Part shown: piece after piece, positions 16,866 through 24,905 of the stretch
Layout: each line of letters starts with the position of its first letter
How positions within the stretch are numbered: the first letter of the stretch is position 1
DNA from: Paenibacillus sp. V4I3
GTDB lineage: Bacteria; Bacillota; Bacilli; Paenibacillales; NBRC-103111
Reading direction: 5' to 3'
DNA: 64,000 nucleotides
Assembly: GCF_030817215.1 (NCBI RefSeq)
Contig: NZ_JAUSZA010000001.1
Location: 202,501-266,500, forward strand
Program-made: the position numbers and the translations under genes
Notes under the pieces: generated by a model
What the model was told of the DNA's origin: nothing
Databases searched by the model: none
The model's input: the letters and a program-made list of their open reading frames with translations, nothing else

Positions 16866-16911
16866 AAAAATCCATTAAAGAAATTATACTTTTAATGGAT
16901 TTTTTATACAA
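16866..16911 (-). promoter_or_regulatory. Promoter of the peptide gene with its -10 box inside a perfect inverted repeat
   Basis: On the minus strand TTGTAT (16906-16911) and TATAAT (16883-16888) are separated by 17 bases. Perfect 14-bp arms, AAAAATCCATTAAA (16866-16879) and its complement (16891-16904), flank the -10 box, which lies in the loop. The arrangement suits a repressor operator. The arms could also form an RNA hairpin, but then transcription would start elsewhere. Confidence 0.55.
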
Positions 16912-17118
16912 TGAAATTATTCAAAATATTCATTAGTTCGATATAAAACGACATATAATGACATATTAGCCAAACAAAGGTCCGAACGTTTTGTTATGAA
17001 CCTGAACATCAATTCGGAACGTCCCCTCTACATCGTCATACCATTTACAAACATCCGCATATCCCAAGCTATCATTGGAAATCGAAACCCAAGCAAGCTC
17101 TGTGGTTGTTTTGAACCT
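16912..17118. other. Intergenic stretch with a short open fragment on the minus strand
   Basis: No complete gene is seen. On the minus strand a frame without a start codon runs from about 17120 to the stop TAA at 16966 and encodes about 50 residues (segments WVSISNDSLGYADV and EGTFRIDVQVHNKTFG). It may be the end of a decayed gene or chance. Confidence 0.35.
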
Positions 17119-17153
17119 AAAAACCTTCCAAGTAACGCATTGGAAGGTTTTTA
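17119..17153 (-). terminator. Terminator after the GH43 gene
   Basis: AAAAACCTTCCAA pairs with TTGGAAGGTTTTT around an 8-base loop. Both strands have a T-run, so it may work in both directions. It lies 10 bases after the GH43 stop. Confidence 0.75.
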
Positions 17154-17162
17154 CTGTACTTA

Positions 17163-18752
17163 TTATTCAGTGAAATCGTTTAAAGAGTCCTTATTCTCCA
17201 CGTGAAACCAATCAAAATCGACATACCCGCTTCCGAGAGCTTCACCGAACTGAAGGCAAAACAATCCAATCTTCGCGCCTACCCAGCCTCCCGGCACAGC
17301 GTCGAACGTGTCGCCCAACGGCTCATACGCCTCACCGTCGAAGCTATACTGGAATAAGCATTTCGCCTCCCGTACGATAATTACACGTAGATAAACAGTT
17401 GAAATATCCGCAACGACAGCAGCATCCAACCGTTCCGACGCCCCCTCCTTGCTTCCTTCACCGCTTACAAGCACGATCCGCATGCCTGCCTCGGACGACT
17501 CTAATGAGACATATCGGTATTGGTGTCCGAATACCGTTAGCCCTGCGCGTTCTATGCCTGACCCCGCATGCAGTGTCAGCTTCGTCGTCACCGTAAGCTC
17601 AGGCGCAGGCAGCTTTTGACATAAGACGTTAGGAGCATCGTATAACGTCGATGCTCCTTGCGGCAGAGGATGAGCCATAAGCCGCAGCTGTCCGGGACTT
17701 GCCGTGAGTGAGAGCCATTCCGGCCTGCTGTTTCCTTGCCATTGCCACTGGAGACCAAGCGCCGAGTGGTCAAACTCGTCAGAAGTAGCAGGTACGGCAA
17801 TAGGCCAACTGCTTCCTGTATTAGGCTTCCGATACTCGGATACCGGCTCGCCGATCCCGTCTCCGTTCGAATCGATACCCATCGTCGGCCAATCGTTCTC
17901 CCAGCCCATCGGCTGCAAATGAATAATGCGGCCGTACGCCTCACGATCTTGGAAATGCACGAACCACGACTCTCCCGAATCAAGCTCTACGTATCCACCT
18001 TGATGAGGCCCGTTAACATCCGTATGTCCCTGATGCAGGACAATCTTATCTTCATAAGGGCCATATATGCTGCGCGACCGCAATATAACTTGCCAGCCTG
18101 TTGACACACCGCCAGCCGGCGCGAAAATATAATAATAGCCATTGCGCTTGTACAACTTCGGGCCTTCCATTGTAGGATGGTCCACAGTTCCATCGAATAC
18201 GATCTCCCCCTCATCGAGCAGCGTCGTTCCATCCGGCTTCATACGGCACATATTCAATTTATGCTTGATGCCGCACCTGCTGTTGGCAAACGCATGCACC
18301 AGATATGCCTGTCCATCTTCATCCCAGAATGGACAAGGATCGATCCAGCCCTTTACGGCCTTCACCAAATGTAAGGGGGACCAAGGTCCTGCTGGATTTT
18401 GCGCGGTCGTCATGAAGATCCCCTCGTCAGGAGCACCGAAATAAATATAAAACGTCCCGTCGTGGTGGCGGATGCTTGGTGCCCATACACCGTCTCCGTG
18501 GCGCACGCGCCCTTCAAAGCCATCCGGCAATTGGTCTATCGCGTGCCCGATGAGCGTCCAATTTACCAAATCGTTCGAGTGCAGAATCGGTAAACCAGGC
18601 GTGCTGACAAAGCTCGAGGCTGTCATGTAAAAGTCGTTCCCAACCCGAATAATATCCGGGTCCGAATAATCCGCGTACAAAATCGGATTTCGGTAAAAGC
18701 CGTTGCCTAAGTCTGCTGTCCAAACAGACGATGGTACAGGTGTCATTTTCAT
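17163..18752 (-). CDS. Intracellular GH43 glycosidase (arabinosidase/xylosidase type)
   Basis: The 529-residue protein has no signal peptide. The N-terminal five-bladed propeller (about 15-315) shows the three GH43 acids in context: YSDPDIIRVG (base), WIDPCPFWDEDG (pKa modulator) and MEGPKLYKRNG (general acid). The C-terminal about 200 residues form a concanavalin-like sandwich ending YVDFDWFHVEN, as in GH43 beta-xylosidases and arabinofuranosidases. In this pectin locus it probably removes arabinose or xylose side groups from imported oligosaccharides. It is the last gene of the cluster and ends at a clear terminator. The exact sugar specificity cannot be read from sequence. Confidence 0.9.
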   Translation of the reverse strand: MKMTPVPSSVWTADLGNGFYRNPILYADYSDPDIIRVGNDFYMTASSFVSTPGLPILHSNDLVNWTLIGHAIDQLPDGFEGRVRHGDGVWAPSIRHHDGTFYIYFGAPDEGIFMTTAQNPAGPWSPLHLVKAVKGWIDPCPFWDEDGQAYLVHAFANSRCGIKHKLNMCRMKPDGTTLLDEGEIVFDGTVDHPTMEGPKLYKRNGYYYIFAPAGGVSTGWQVILRSRSIYGPYEDKIVLHQGHTDVNGPHQGGYVELDSGESWFVHFQDREAYGRIIHLQPMGWENDWPTMGIDSNGDGIGEPVSEYRKPNTGSSWPIAVPATSDEFDHSALGLQWQWQGNSRPEWLSLTASPGQLRLMAHPLPQGASTLYDAPNVLCQKLPAPELTVTTKLTLHAGSGIERAGLTVFGHQYRYVSLESSEAGMRIVLVSGEGSKEGASERLDAAVVADISTVYLRVIIVREAKCLFQYSFDGEAYEPLGDTFDAVPGGWVGAKIGLFCLQFGEALGSGYVDFDWFHVENKDSLNDFTE

Positions 18753-18789
18753 TATTGGCGAATCCCCTTCTGGAGTTTGATAGTTTGAG

Positions 18790-18836
18790 AGTTTTAGAGT
18801 TTTAGAGTTTTAGAGTTTTAGAGTTTTAGAGTTTTA
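18790..18836 (-). repeat. Six-copy 8-bp tandem repeat
   Basis: AGTTTTAG is repeated six times (the last copy lacks one base). The repeat ends inside the stop codon of the CE12-GH28 gene and fills most of the spacer before the downstream GH43 gene. Confidence 0.95.
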
Positions 18837-21017
18837 ACGAATGGCATTGGCTGCAGCAGAATGAGCTCCCGTAATGTGCACGTTTCGTTTGTCAGCTGCC
18901 GCCCCGGCTTCCTGTAGGCGGATCAGCTCCACCTTTTCGCATTGGTGCAAGGTAATGAGTGAACCGTCTTTGACATGCAAGTCCATCTGCTCTAATACAA
19001 GCTGCTTCGCATGATGACAGACGCACCCCCGATCAGCGGCAGCTGTAAGCTTATGGACGTACAACTGTTCCAGCGGCATTTCCGGAAGGCCATTGATGAG
19101 CAGTGCCGTTTGCGCGCCCGTGCAAACAACATCGATGATTTCGATACTGCGGAAAATCGGCGTCCCCTCGTTCACCGGCTCTATTTCATCTTGAGCGGTA
19201 CCTGAGCCTTCCTTCCCTTCGTAGAAGAAATTGAAGGAAATCGCTTCCCCGATTATGTCAATCATTCGAATACGCTGGATGGAAATATGCTCCACAATGC
19301 CGCCCCGCCCACGTGCGCTTTTGAAGCGAAGGCCGATGTCGGTTCCGATGAAGGTGCAGTCCGTCAAGGATACATATCGCACACCCCCGGACATTTCGCT
19401 CCCGATCGTAAACCCGCCGTGTCCATGGTAGACAACACAGTTTTTGATTGCCACGTACTCGCATGGAAGACCCAGTTTGCGTCCTGCTTCGTCCTTGCCG
19501 GATTTCAGGCAAATCGCGTCATCCCCGACGTCAAACGTACAATGTTCCACGACCGCGTACCGGCACGATTCCAGATCAAGGCCGTCACCGTTCTGCCCAT
19601 ACCACGGATTACGTACGGTTACGTTTCGAATTGTTACATGCTCGGAAGCCCACGGATGCAAGCACCATGCCGCGGAATTTTGAAATGTAGGTCCGTCCAG
19701 CAGGATATGTCGGCATCTCCTAAAACTAAGCAGGTTCGGCCGTAAATAATCTCGAGCTGGCATATAGGCTGCCACATCCTTAACACCTTCCCGGCTAAGC
19801 CGATCGACCCATACGGCCCCTTGCATAGCGGCCTCCGACGGCCACCACATGTCGCCGGCTTCATTCGTAATACCACCGCTCTGGAGCAGCTGTACCCACT
19901 GAGGTTCCGTCATTTTCCACTTCTTTACCGGCCTCCACGCTTCTCCCCCGCCGTCAAACACACCTTTCCCTGTTATGGCAATATGTTCTTGTCCTTCCGC
20001 ATCCAACGGCGATTGGCAGCGAACAGCGCCCAGACCTTCATAAGTAGACTGAATGAGCGGATAGTCGGCGAACGTTTGACTGAATCGAATGACTGCGCCT
20101 TCCTCGGCATGAAGCTCCAGTCGGCTCGCCAGCTTCAGTGGCCCTGTCAGCCAAAGTCCGGCCGGAATGATCAGCTTTCCGCCTCCCGCTTCCGTACAAG
20201 CTTGGATCGCTCGGTGGAACGCGTTGGTATTGTCCGTCAGTCCGTCGCCTACCGCTCCGAAATCGGTTAACCGGAACGTCCGATCCGGAATGTCCGGCAG
20301 GAGCACCTCCGGCATAACCCAATGAGGGATACCGTTCTCCTGTGTAAAATAAGTGCTGATCGGCAGGCCGGCGCGTATGAGCCCTTCACGCACAAGCAGT
20401 GCCATTTCACCCGCCCCGCGTTCGTTAAAGTGCGTATTGTCCGCGCAGCCGTCCGGGTAGTTCGGATGCTCGCCGGGACGAAGCCAGACGAATAACGATT
20501 TGGATCCGTCAGGACCAAGCGAAACGAGTTTCATCTCGCTTAATGTGCATAAATCGATGCAGGCGACACCTTCCCGCTGCGCCAACTGCCGGACAGCCTC
20601 CGGGTAATCACCATGAGATTGAACGTAAGTCCCCTCTTCGTTAAATTGACGCCGCTGCACCGGCGTAAGAAGAACCGGGGTAGCCCCCACGGACTTAGCA
20701 GCATTAATGTACGTTTGCAAGGTCATTTGATAGGTGCCAAAAGGCTCCGTCCGTCGCTCCGGTTCCGGCTTCTGATCGTTATGCCCGAACTGTATCAGCA
20801 GGTAGTCCCCTTCCTGCATCGCATCCGTTATTCGAATCAAATGCCCTTCGTTGATAAAGCTCTTGGAACTTCGCCCATTACGGGCTTCGTTGACGACAAC
20901 GACGGAATCGTTGAAGTAACGCCCGATCATCTGTCCCCATCCGGCCATCGGTGACCGTTCCTGCGGATAAGAGGCTGCGGTGGAATCTCCTGCAATAAAT
21001 AAGCGAATCGGTTTCAT
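18834..21017 (-). CDS. CE12 acetylesterase - GH28 polygalacturonase fusion, cytoplasmic
   Basis: The 727-residue two-enzyme fusion has no signal peptide. Residues 1-225 are an SGNH hydrolase of the rhamnogalacturonan acetylesterase type: FIAGDSTAAS (nucleophile Ser12), QFGHND and DNTHFNERGA (Asp/His). Residues about 245-700 are a GH28 beta-helix: TDFGAVGDGLTDN, NGDGLDLESC, VGDDAICLKSG and GHGGFTIGSEMSG carry the catalytic aspartates and histidine, and LRFKSARGRGG the binding basic residues. It would deacetylate and cut imported (rhamno)galacturonan fragments in the cytoplasm. ATG 21017 follows GAGGAG. Its 3' end is bordered by a tandem octamer repeat. Confidence 0.92.
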   Translation of the reverse strand: MKPIRLFIAGDSTAASYPQERSPMAGWGQMIGRYFNDSVVVVNEARNGRSSKSFINEGHLIRITDAMQEGDYLLIQFGHNDQKPEPERRTEPFGTYQMTLQTYINAAKSVGATPVLLTPVQRRQFNEEGTYVQSHGDYPEAVRQLAQREGVACIDLCTLSEMKLVSLGPDGSKSLFVWLRPGEHPNYPDGCADNTHFNERGAGEMALLVREGLIRAGLPISTYFTQENGIPHWVMPEVLLPDIPDRTFRLTDFGAVGDGLTDNTNAFHRAIQACTEAGGGKLIIPAGLWLTGPLKLASRLELHAEEGAVIRFSQTFADYPLIQSTYEGLGAVRCQSPLDAEGQEHIAITGKGVFDGGGEAWRPVKKWKMTEPQWVQLLQSGGITNEAGDMWWPSEAAMQGAVWVDRLSREGVKDVAAYMPARDYLRPNLLSFRRCRHILLDGPTFQNSAAWCLHPWASEHVTIRNVTVRNPWYGQNGDGLDLESCRYAVVEHCTFDVGDDAICLKSGKDEAGRKLGLPCEYVAIKNCVVYHGHGGFTIGSEMSGGVRYVSLTDCTFIGTDIGLRFKSARGRGGIVEHISIQRIRMIDIIGEAISFNFFYEGKEGSGTAQDEIEPVNEGTPIFRSIEIIDVVCTGAQTALLINGLPEMPLEQLYVHKLTAAADRGCVCHHAKQLVLEQMDLHVKDGSLITLHQCEKVELIRLQEAGAAADKRNVHITGAHSAAANAIR

Positions 21018-21408
21018 GATGGTACGCTCCTCGTTTGTAGGATTCAGTGAACGGCCCGCTGCGGGCCGATCTGCGAAATAACTTCTATCTACAACCTAGC
21101 ACAAAATAAACATACCTCTCCACACCATTGTTGCTGTATTTGCTCAACCTTTGCAATATTTGCTCTCATACTTTTAGCATCAATCGGTAACGGTAAACAA
21201 AATCACTCTTTAGGTGATATGATCATAACAAAAATAGCGAGAACAGCCTTTCCATAGGTACCTTCATTGCTAATGACTTTGTCCTTTAGACGTATCCCCT
21301 GCACAAAAATTGCATCAGATGTTGCGCTATCCTGCAGCTTGCATCAATTCTCAGAAGTACTCGAGGTAGTTTTGATAGATTCTTATAGTTGAGATTTTAT
21401 ACTGAATA

Positions 21409-21423
21409 ATGAAAGCGTTTTAA
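21409..21423. promoter_or_regulatory. Putative cre site (CcpA)
   Basis: ATGAAAGCGTTTTAA fits the WTGAAARCGYTTWWN consensus at every position. It lies 392 bp upstream of the CE12-GH28 start, so its target gene is not certain. Confidence 0.5.
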
Positions 21424-21450
21424 TATCACTCAAAAACCGGAAAGAAAATC

Positions 21451-21558
21451 GTGGCTGTAACTGCACTGGCATTATCTCTCTTATCCATTTTCATTCCCGA
21501 AATAAAAAAAACCATCCCCCAAGACATAAACGAATGGTTTTGGAGTAAAGATGCTTGA
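21451..21558 (+). pseudogene. Possible relic of a secreted protein (signal-peptide-like frame)
   Basis: A 35-codon plus-strand frame begins GTG (VAVTALALSLLSIFIPE), preceded in frame by KTGKK after a stop codon. The basic-then-hydrophobic pattern is like a signal peptide, but there is no good ribosome binding site and the frame overlaps the terminator. It may be the remnant of an older gene or chance. Confidence 0.25.
21503..21541 (-). terminator. Terminator downstream of the PL1 gene
   Basis: AAAACCAT pairs with ATGGTTTT around an 18-base loop and is followed on the minus strand by TTTTATT. It lies about 120 bases after the PL1 stop. Confidence 0.55.
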
Positions 21559-21662
21559 TCGCTAAATTGTCAACCTGGATACATATTGATTGACGTAATT
21601 TCGAAATGTTTTGTTCTCATGACATCTACGCTTAAGGATAATTGCAGACTCAGGTAAGGGAC

Positions 21663-24503
21663 TTACGGCGAGGTTGAGTACTCTTCCCCAGACGCTGTCG
21701 GGATGCCCTTAACCCTGGAAGCAAACTTCAATAACGTTTTACTTCCTTGACTGATCGCGGGGTACGGTACGACGTCGCGCCATCGACCACTTCCCCGGGT
21801 CGTCTGCCAATTGTCTTTCGATCCTTGCACCTGATAAGCACGCTGTGCGTCGCCGGCATCCGCATCACTGAAGCTCCACGTGATTGTCGGATTGCTTACG
21901 TTGATATATTGGCCGTCCGAATAGGAAGTCACGGTCGTAACCGGCGGCGTATTCTGAAACGTCAACGATACATTGGAAACCTTGACAGCGTTATAGTTGT
22001 GAAGCTCGTTGCTTTCCTGCTTGGCATCGACAGCGATCCCAATATACACATCCGGGTTCATCCCGATCGTCAGTGGCAATCCAACCTGTGTCCACGTTTG
22101 ACCGTCTTGAGACGCATAAGCCGTAAAGACGTTGCCTGTTCGGTTTAACTTTAGCCAGACAGGTATATTCGTCGCGGCCAGCACGGCTGTCGGTCTCGCT
22201 GGCGTAGTCGTAACGCCACCCTTTTGCCCGCGGGAGATCAGATGTACGGAGTATTTCGTCGGCTGAGTGTCCGATTTGACATAAGATGTGCTGATCATGA
22301 CCATCGCGGAATCCGGGTCTAGCGTATTCCGGATCATGATGCCGGAAGCGGCGTATTGGTCAACCGGCGTGATGGACTCCACTTTCACGATCCTTTCTCC
22401 ATCGCCTTTTAACAACTGGTTTGTGAATTGGAACGAATCCCGACTGCCGCTTATTACACCGGATCCTTTGACAGTATAGACGTTATTGGCATCGACGCTT
22501 GCGGTTCCCGCGATCGGCGGGTTGCCGATATCCACCGATTTCCATGCAGACTCTGCGTTTAGCGCAGCATCGTTGACATGAATCGGAATAATCGAGGACT
22601 GCGTCGATAGTCCGTTGCTGTCGATAGCTCTCGCCGACACATAATGGGTGCCCCCGCTTAAGTTAGTCCAAACAAATGAATAAGGAGCGTCCTTTGCCTC
22701 GCCCAATTTCACGACACCATCATAAAATTCCACTTTGGCAATAGAGGCAGCCGCGTGGGCAGTTGCTGTCGTTTGAAGCGTCAGGCTGGAGCCCGTCAGA
22801 TGCAACTCGTTCAAAGACAGCGATGTTAACGCTACGCTCGGGTTTTTCGGCGCGTTTGTCCAATCGACTAGCGAATGGAGGTACATCTCTACGTTCGTAT
22901 AGCCGCTTCCCCCCTTCTCCAGCGCGCTCCCGTCGCTATTGTCATTTTTGTTCAGCCCATGCTCATCTTCCCACACGTCGGGCATTCCATCCCCATCGGA
23001 ATCTACCGGCGCAGGTGCCGAATTCATCTCGGGATAGCCGCCTACCTCTGTCGCCCTGTTTATAAACCGACCGGTCCCGTTTCTCACATCGTTGACAACG
23101 CGCGCGTCAACCGGATCTCGCTTCGGCAGGATGGCCCCGGCTTTGGCCAATACGCTGGTATAAGCGTCCTTGCCTGCTTCCGTAGCAACGGAACCGTCGG
23201 GCACGGAAAACTCGGTCGGAGACAAGCTTCCTCCATTGACGCGAACGCCAAGCTCGTTATTCGCCGTTACTTCCTCCGAGCCATCCATCACATTGCCCGC
23301 AACGTACCATGATCCGGTATCTGCTGAGGCAAATAGTTTTCTCACTGAAGCGTAGGTCCCGGGGCCGGGTTTGTAATAGTTGTTGACCATATTGATCTGG
23401 GATCCGTCCCCGCCGTATGTGGGTAAATATCCCCAGTCGTAGATGACATTGTTGCGCAAGTCGACGGTTGCCGGCTGTGGCGCCGTCCCCGCGCCGATGC
23501 GAGGATTTCGGCTCGTATTATGCGCGATCAGGTTATGATGGAATGTCGCGGAAGCGCCGCCCCAGATTCCGCCATAGCCGTGTTTGCCTTTATCGTGTCC
23601 GGACATCGTCAAGCTCTCGCTAATGATGCTCCACTGCACCGTGGTGCGGACATTGCTGTAGAACGAAAGCACCTCGTCCGTCGACCAGCTCGCGGAAACA
23701 TGATCGACCAAAATATCGTGTATAAAGCGTCCGCCGAACGAATCCGGTTCGTTAGCAATATTTTGATCTCCCGGACGAAAACGGATATATCTCACAATAA
23801 CGTTGCTTCCGCCTATGACCGTCTCACCATCCGCTACCGTTATGCCGTCCCCGGGCGCCGACTGCCCTGCAATCGTCAAGTTGCTTCCAGCTATTATTAA
23901 CCGGCTCTTCAAATGGATGACGCCGGATACGTTGAACAGGATCATCCGATTGCTTTGAGATATCCCGTCGCGAAGCGAACCCGGACCCGAATCGTTTAGA
24001 TTCGTTACATAATAAACACTGCCGCCGCGACCGCCGGTCGTATACATTCCCGCCCCTTCAGCTCCGGGGAATCCGGGTATCTTGGCAGGGGGCACTTTCG
24101 GCTCGGCTCCCGCTTCCTCCGATGCAGCTCCTTCTCCTAAAAGATTAACCGCGGTTACGACATAATAGTACATCGTACCGTTAACAACTGCTTCATCGGT
24201 GTAAGCCGGATCTGTCAGCCCGGAAGCGCTGACTTGATACGGTCCGCCTGCGCTGGTACTGCGCTTGACGTTGTAGGATATAGCACCGTCTACCGTGTTC
24301 CAAGTCAGGCTTACTTTGGCATTCCCTCCTACGGCGGTTAATCCGGTCGGAGCCACGGGTTTCAGATTGTCCGTTATTTGCGATTGTCCCGGAATCGCTC
24401 CGAATGCACTTTCGGTGAGCGTTGGGAGCGGGAAAAGCCCCACAACCATCGTGATCATCAGAAAGCAGGCAAGCCACCTCTTCGACCATATTGTTTTTTT
24501 CAC
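21663..24503 (-). CDS. Secreted PL1-type pectate lyase with an eroded C-terminal tail
   Basis: The GTG 24503 start, eight bases after GGGAGG, gives 946 residues beginning VKKTIWSKRWLACFLMITM, a good signal peptide. The order is FN3 (about 50-135), then a PL1 parallel beta-helix (about 140-490; GFPGAEGAGMYTTGGRGG, ILVDHVSASWSTDE, HNTSRNPRIG with the likely catalytic Arg). A calcium-type DSDGDGMPDVWE repeat, an Ig-like domain (about 555-645) and a DUF1349-like sandwich (about 655-850) follow. Last comes the start of the locus-specific Ig tail (VTSYSDGQYINVS...). After DNWQTT the frame differs from its paralogue at 24902, and the last about 35 residues are out-of-frame sequence. The enzyme core is intact, so secreted pectate lyase activity is likely. 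A sheddable C-terminus is an inference. Confidence 0.9.
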   Translation of the reverse strand: MKKTIWSKRWLACFLMITMVVGLFPLPTLTESAFGAIPGQSQITDNLKPVAPTGLTAVGGNAKVSLTWNTVDGAISYNVKRSTSAGGPYQVSASGLTDPAYTDEAVVNGTMYYYVVTAVNLLGEGAASEEAGAEPKVPPAKIPGFPGAEGAGMYTTGGRGGSVYYVTNLNDSGPGSLRDGISQSNRMILFNVSGVIHLKSRLIIAGSNLTIAGQSAPGDGITVADGETVIGGSNVIVRYIRFRPGDQNIANEPDSFGGRFIHDILVDHVSASWSTDEVLSFYSNVRTTVQWSIISESLTMSGHDKGKHGYGGIWGGASATFHHNLIAHNTSRNPRIGAGTAPQPATVDLRNNVIYDWGYLPTYGGDGSQINMVNNYYKPGPGTYASVRKLFASADTGSWYVAGNVMDGSEEVTANNELGVRVNGGSLSPTEFSVPDGSVATEAGKDAYTSVLAKAGAILPKRDPVDARVVNDVRNGTGRFINRATEVGGYPEMNSAPAPVDSDGDGMPDVWEDEHGLNKNDNSDGSALEKGGSGYTNVEMYLHSLVDWTNAPKNPSVALTSLSLNELHLTGSSLTLQTTATAHAAASIAKVEFYDGVVKLGEAKDAPYSFVWTNLSGGTHYVSARAIDSNGLSTQSSIIPIHVNDAALNAESAWKSVDIGNPPIAGTASVDANNVYTVKGSGVISGSRDSFQFTNQLLKGDGERIVKVESITPVDQYAASGIMIRNTLDPDSAMVMISTSYVKSDTQPTKYSVHLISRGQKGGVTTTPARPTAVLAATNIPVWLKLNRTGNVFTAYASQDGQTWTQVGLPLTIGMNPDVYIGIAVDAKQESNELHNYNAVKVSNVSLTFQNTPPVTTVTSYSDGQYINVSNPTITWSFSDADAGDAQRAYQVQGSKDNWQTTRGSGRWRDVVPYPAISQGSKTLLKFASRVKGIPTASGEEYSTSP
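21691..21742. repeat. Direct repeat copy 1 (3' end of a pectinase tail)
   Basis: About 52 bp (GACGCTGTCGGGATG..., to ...AATAACGTTTTA) are repeated almost exactly at 24854-24905. The copies include the sequence after the stop codon of the paralogous gene. Confidence 0.9.
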
Positions 24504-24901
24504 AGATTTTGCCTCCCAGTTGGACAATTCTATCCCTTTCGAAATGCCGATAACGCTATTAGTTACGGGGTGCTGGTTCCTTTCAGAACGACATTAAACG
24601 TAATTGGGTTGGAGATTGCCTGCCAAAATCTGCAGTCCTAAAAGAATCTCTGTTTGAACCGTCAAGCCGTCATAACCCATACCGTTCCCGCTTCACTCAA
24701 TCGGCATGAAACCGGGTAAGGGTTATAAACCGTACTGTAAATATTGTCGTTTTTTCCCTTTCCGGCCATCCAGCTTGATTTCGGGAGCGACGTTGTCGTA
24801 AACGACCCGCATCCCGGTAGCTTTCTTCGGCCAATAACATCCCGAAGCGTACAGACGCTGTCGGGATGTCCTTAACCCTGGAAGCAAACTTCAATAACGT
24901 T
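24504..24901. other. Intergenic region with decayed coding fragments
   Basis: Nearly 400 bp without a convincing gene. On the minus strand a short frame contains RVVYDNVAPEIKLDG, which looks like the start of an Ig-like domain and is soon interrupted. The sequence directly after the CE8 stop duplicates that after the ancestral PL1 tail. The rest is probably promoter and leader for the PL1 gene. Confidence 0.5.
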
Positions 24902-24905
24902 TTAA
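24854..24905. repeat. Direct repeat copy 2 (3' end of the CE8 gene)
   Basis: Second copy of the repeat at 21691-21742, in the same orientation and about 3.2 kb away. It contains the stop codon of the CE8 gene. Confidence 0.9.

Larger units (their letters stand above)
21018..21662. other. 645-bp intergenic region with a cre-like site, a terminator and a possible relic
   Basis: No confident gene. It holds a GC-rich palindrome GGCCCGC/GCGGGCC near 21051-21067, a cre-like site at 21409, a signal-peptide-like short plus-strand frame at 21451-21558 and a minus-strand terminator at 21503-21541. The part next to 21017 should contain the promoter of the CE12-GH28 gene, but no convincing -35/-10 pair was identified. 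Confidence 0.6.

Noticed and set aside
16996-17205. 69-codon plus-strand frame between the peptide gene and GH43
   Set aside because: No ribosome binding site; it runs through the GH43 terminator hairpin and into the opposite gene.
24697-24894. 65-codon minus-strand frame starting MKFASRVKDIPTAS
   Set aside because: Its start is the duplicated non-coding sequence after a pectinase stop codon and it has no ribosome binding site; treated as relic sequence.
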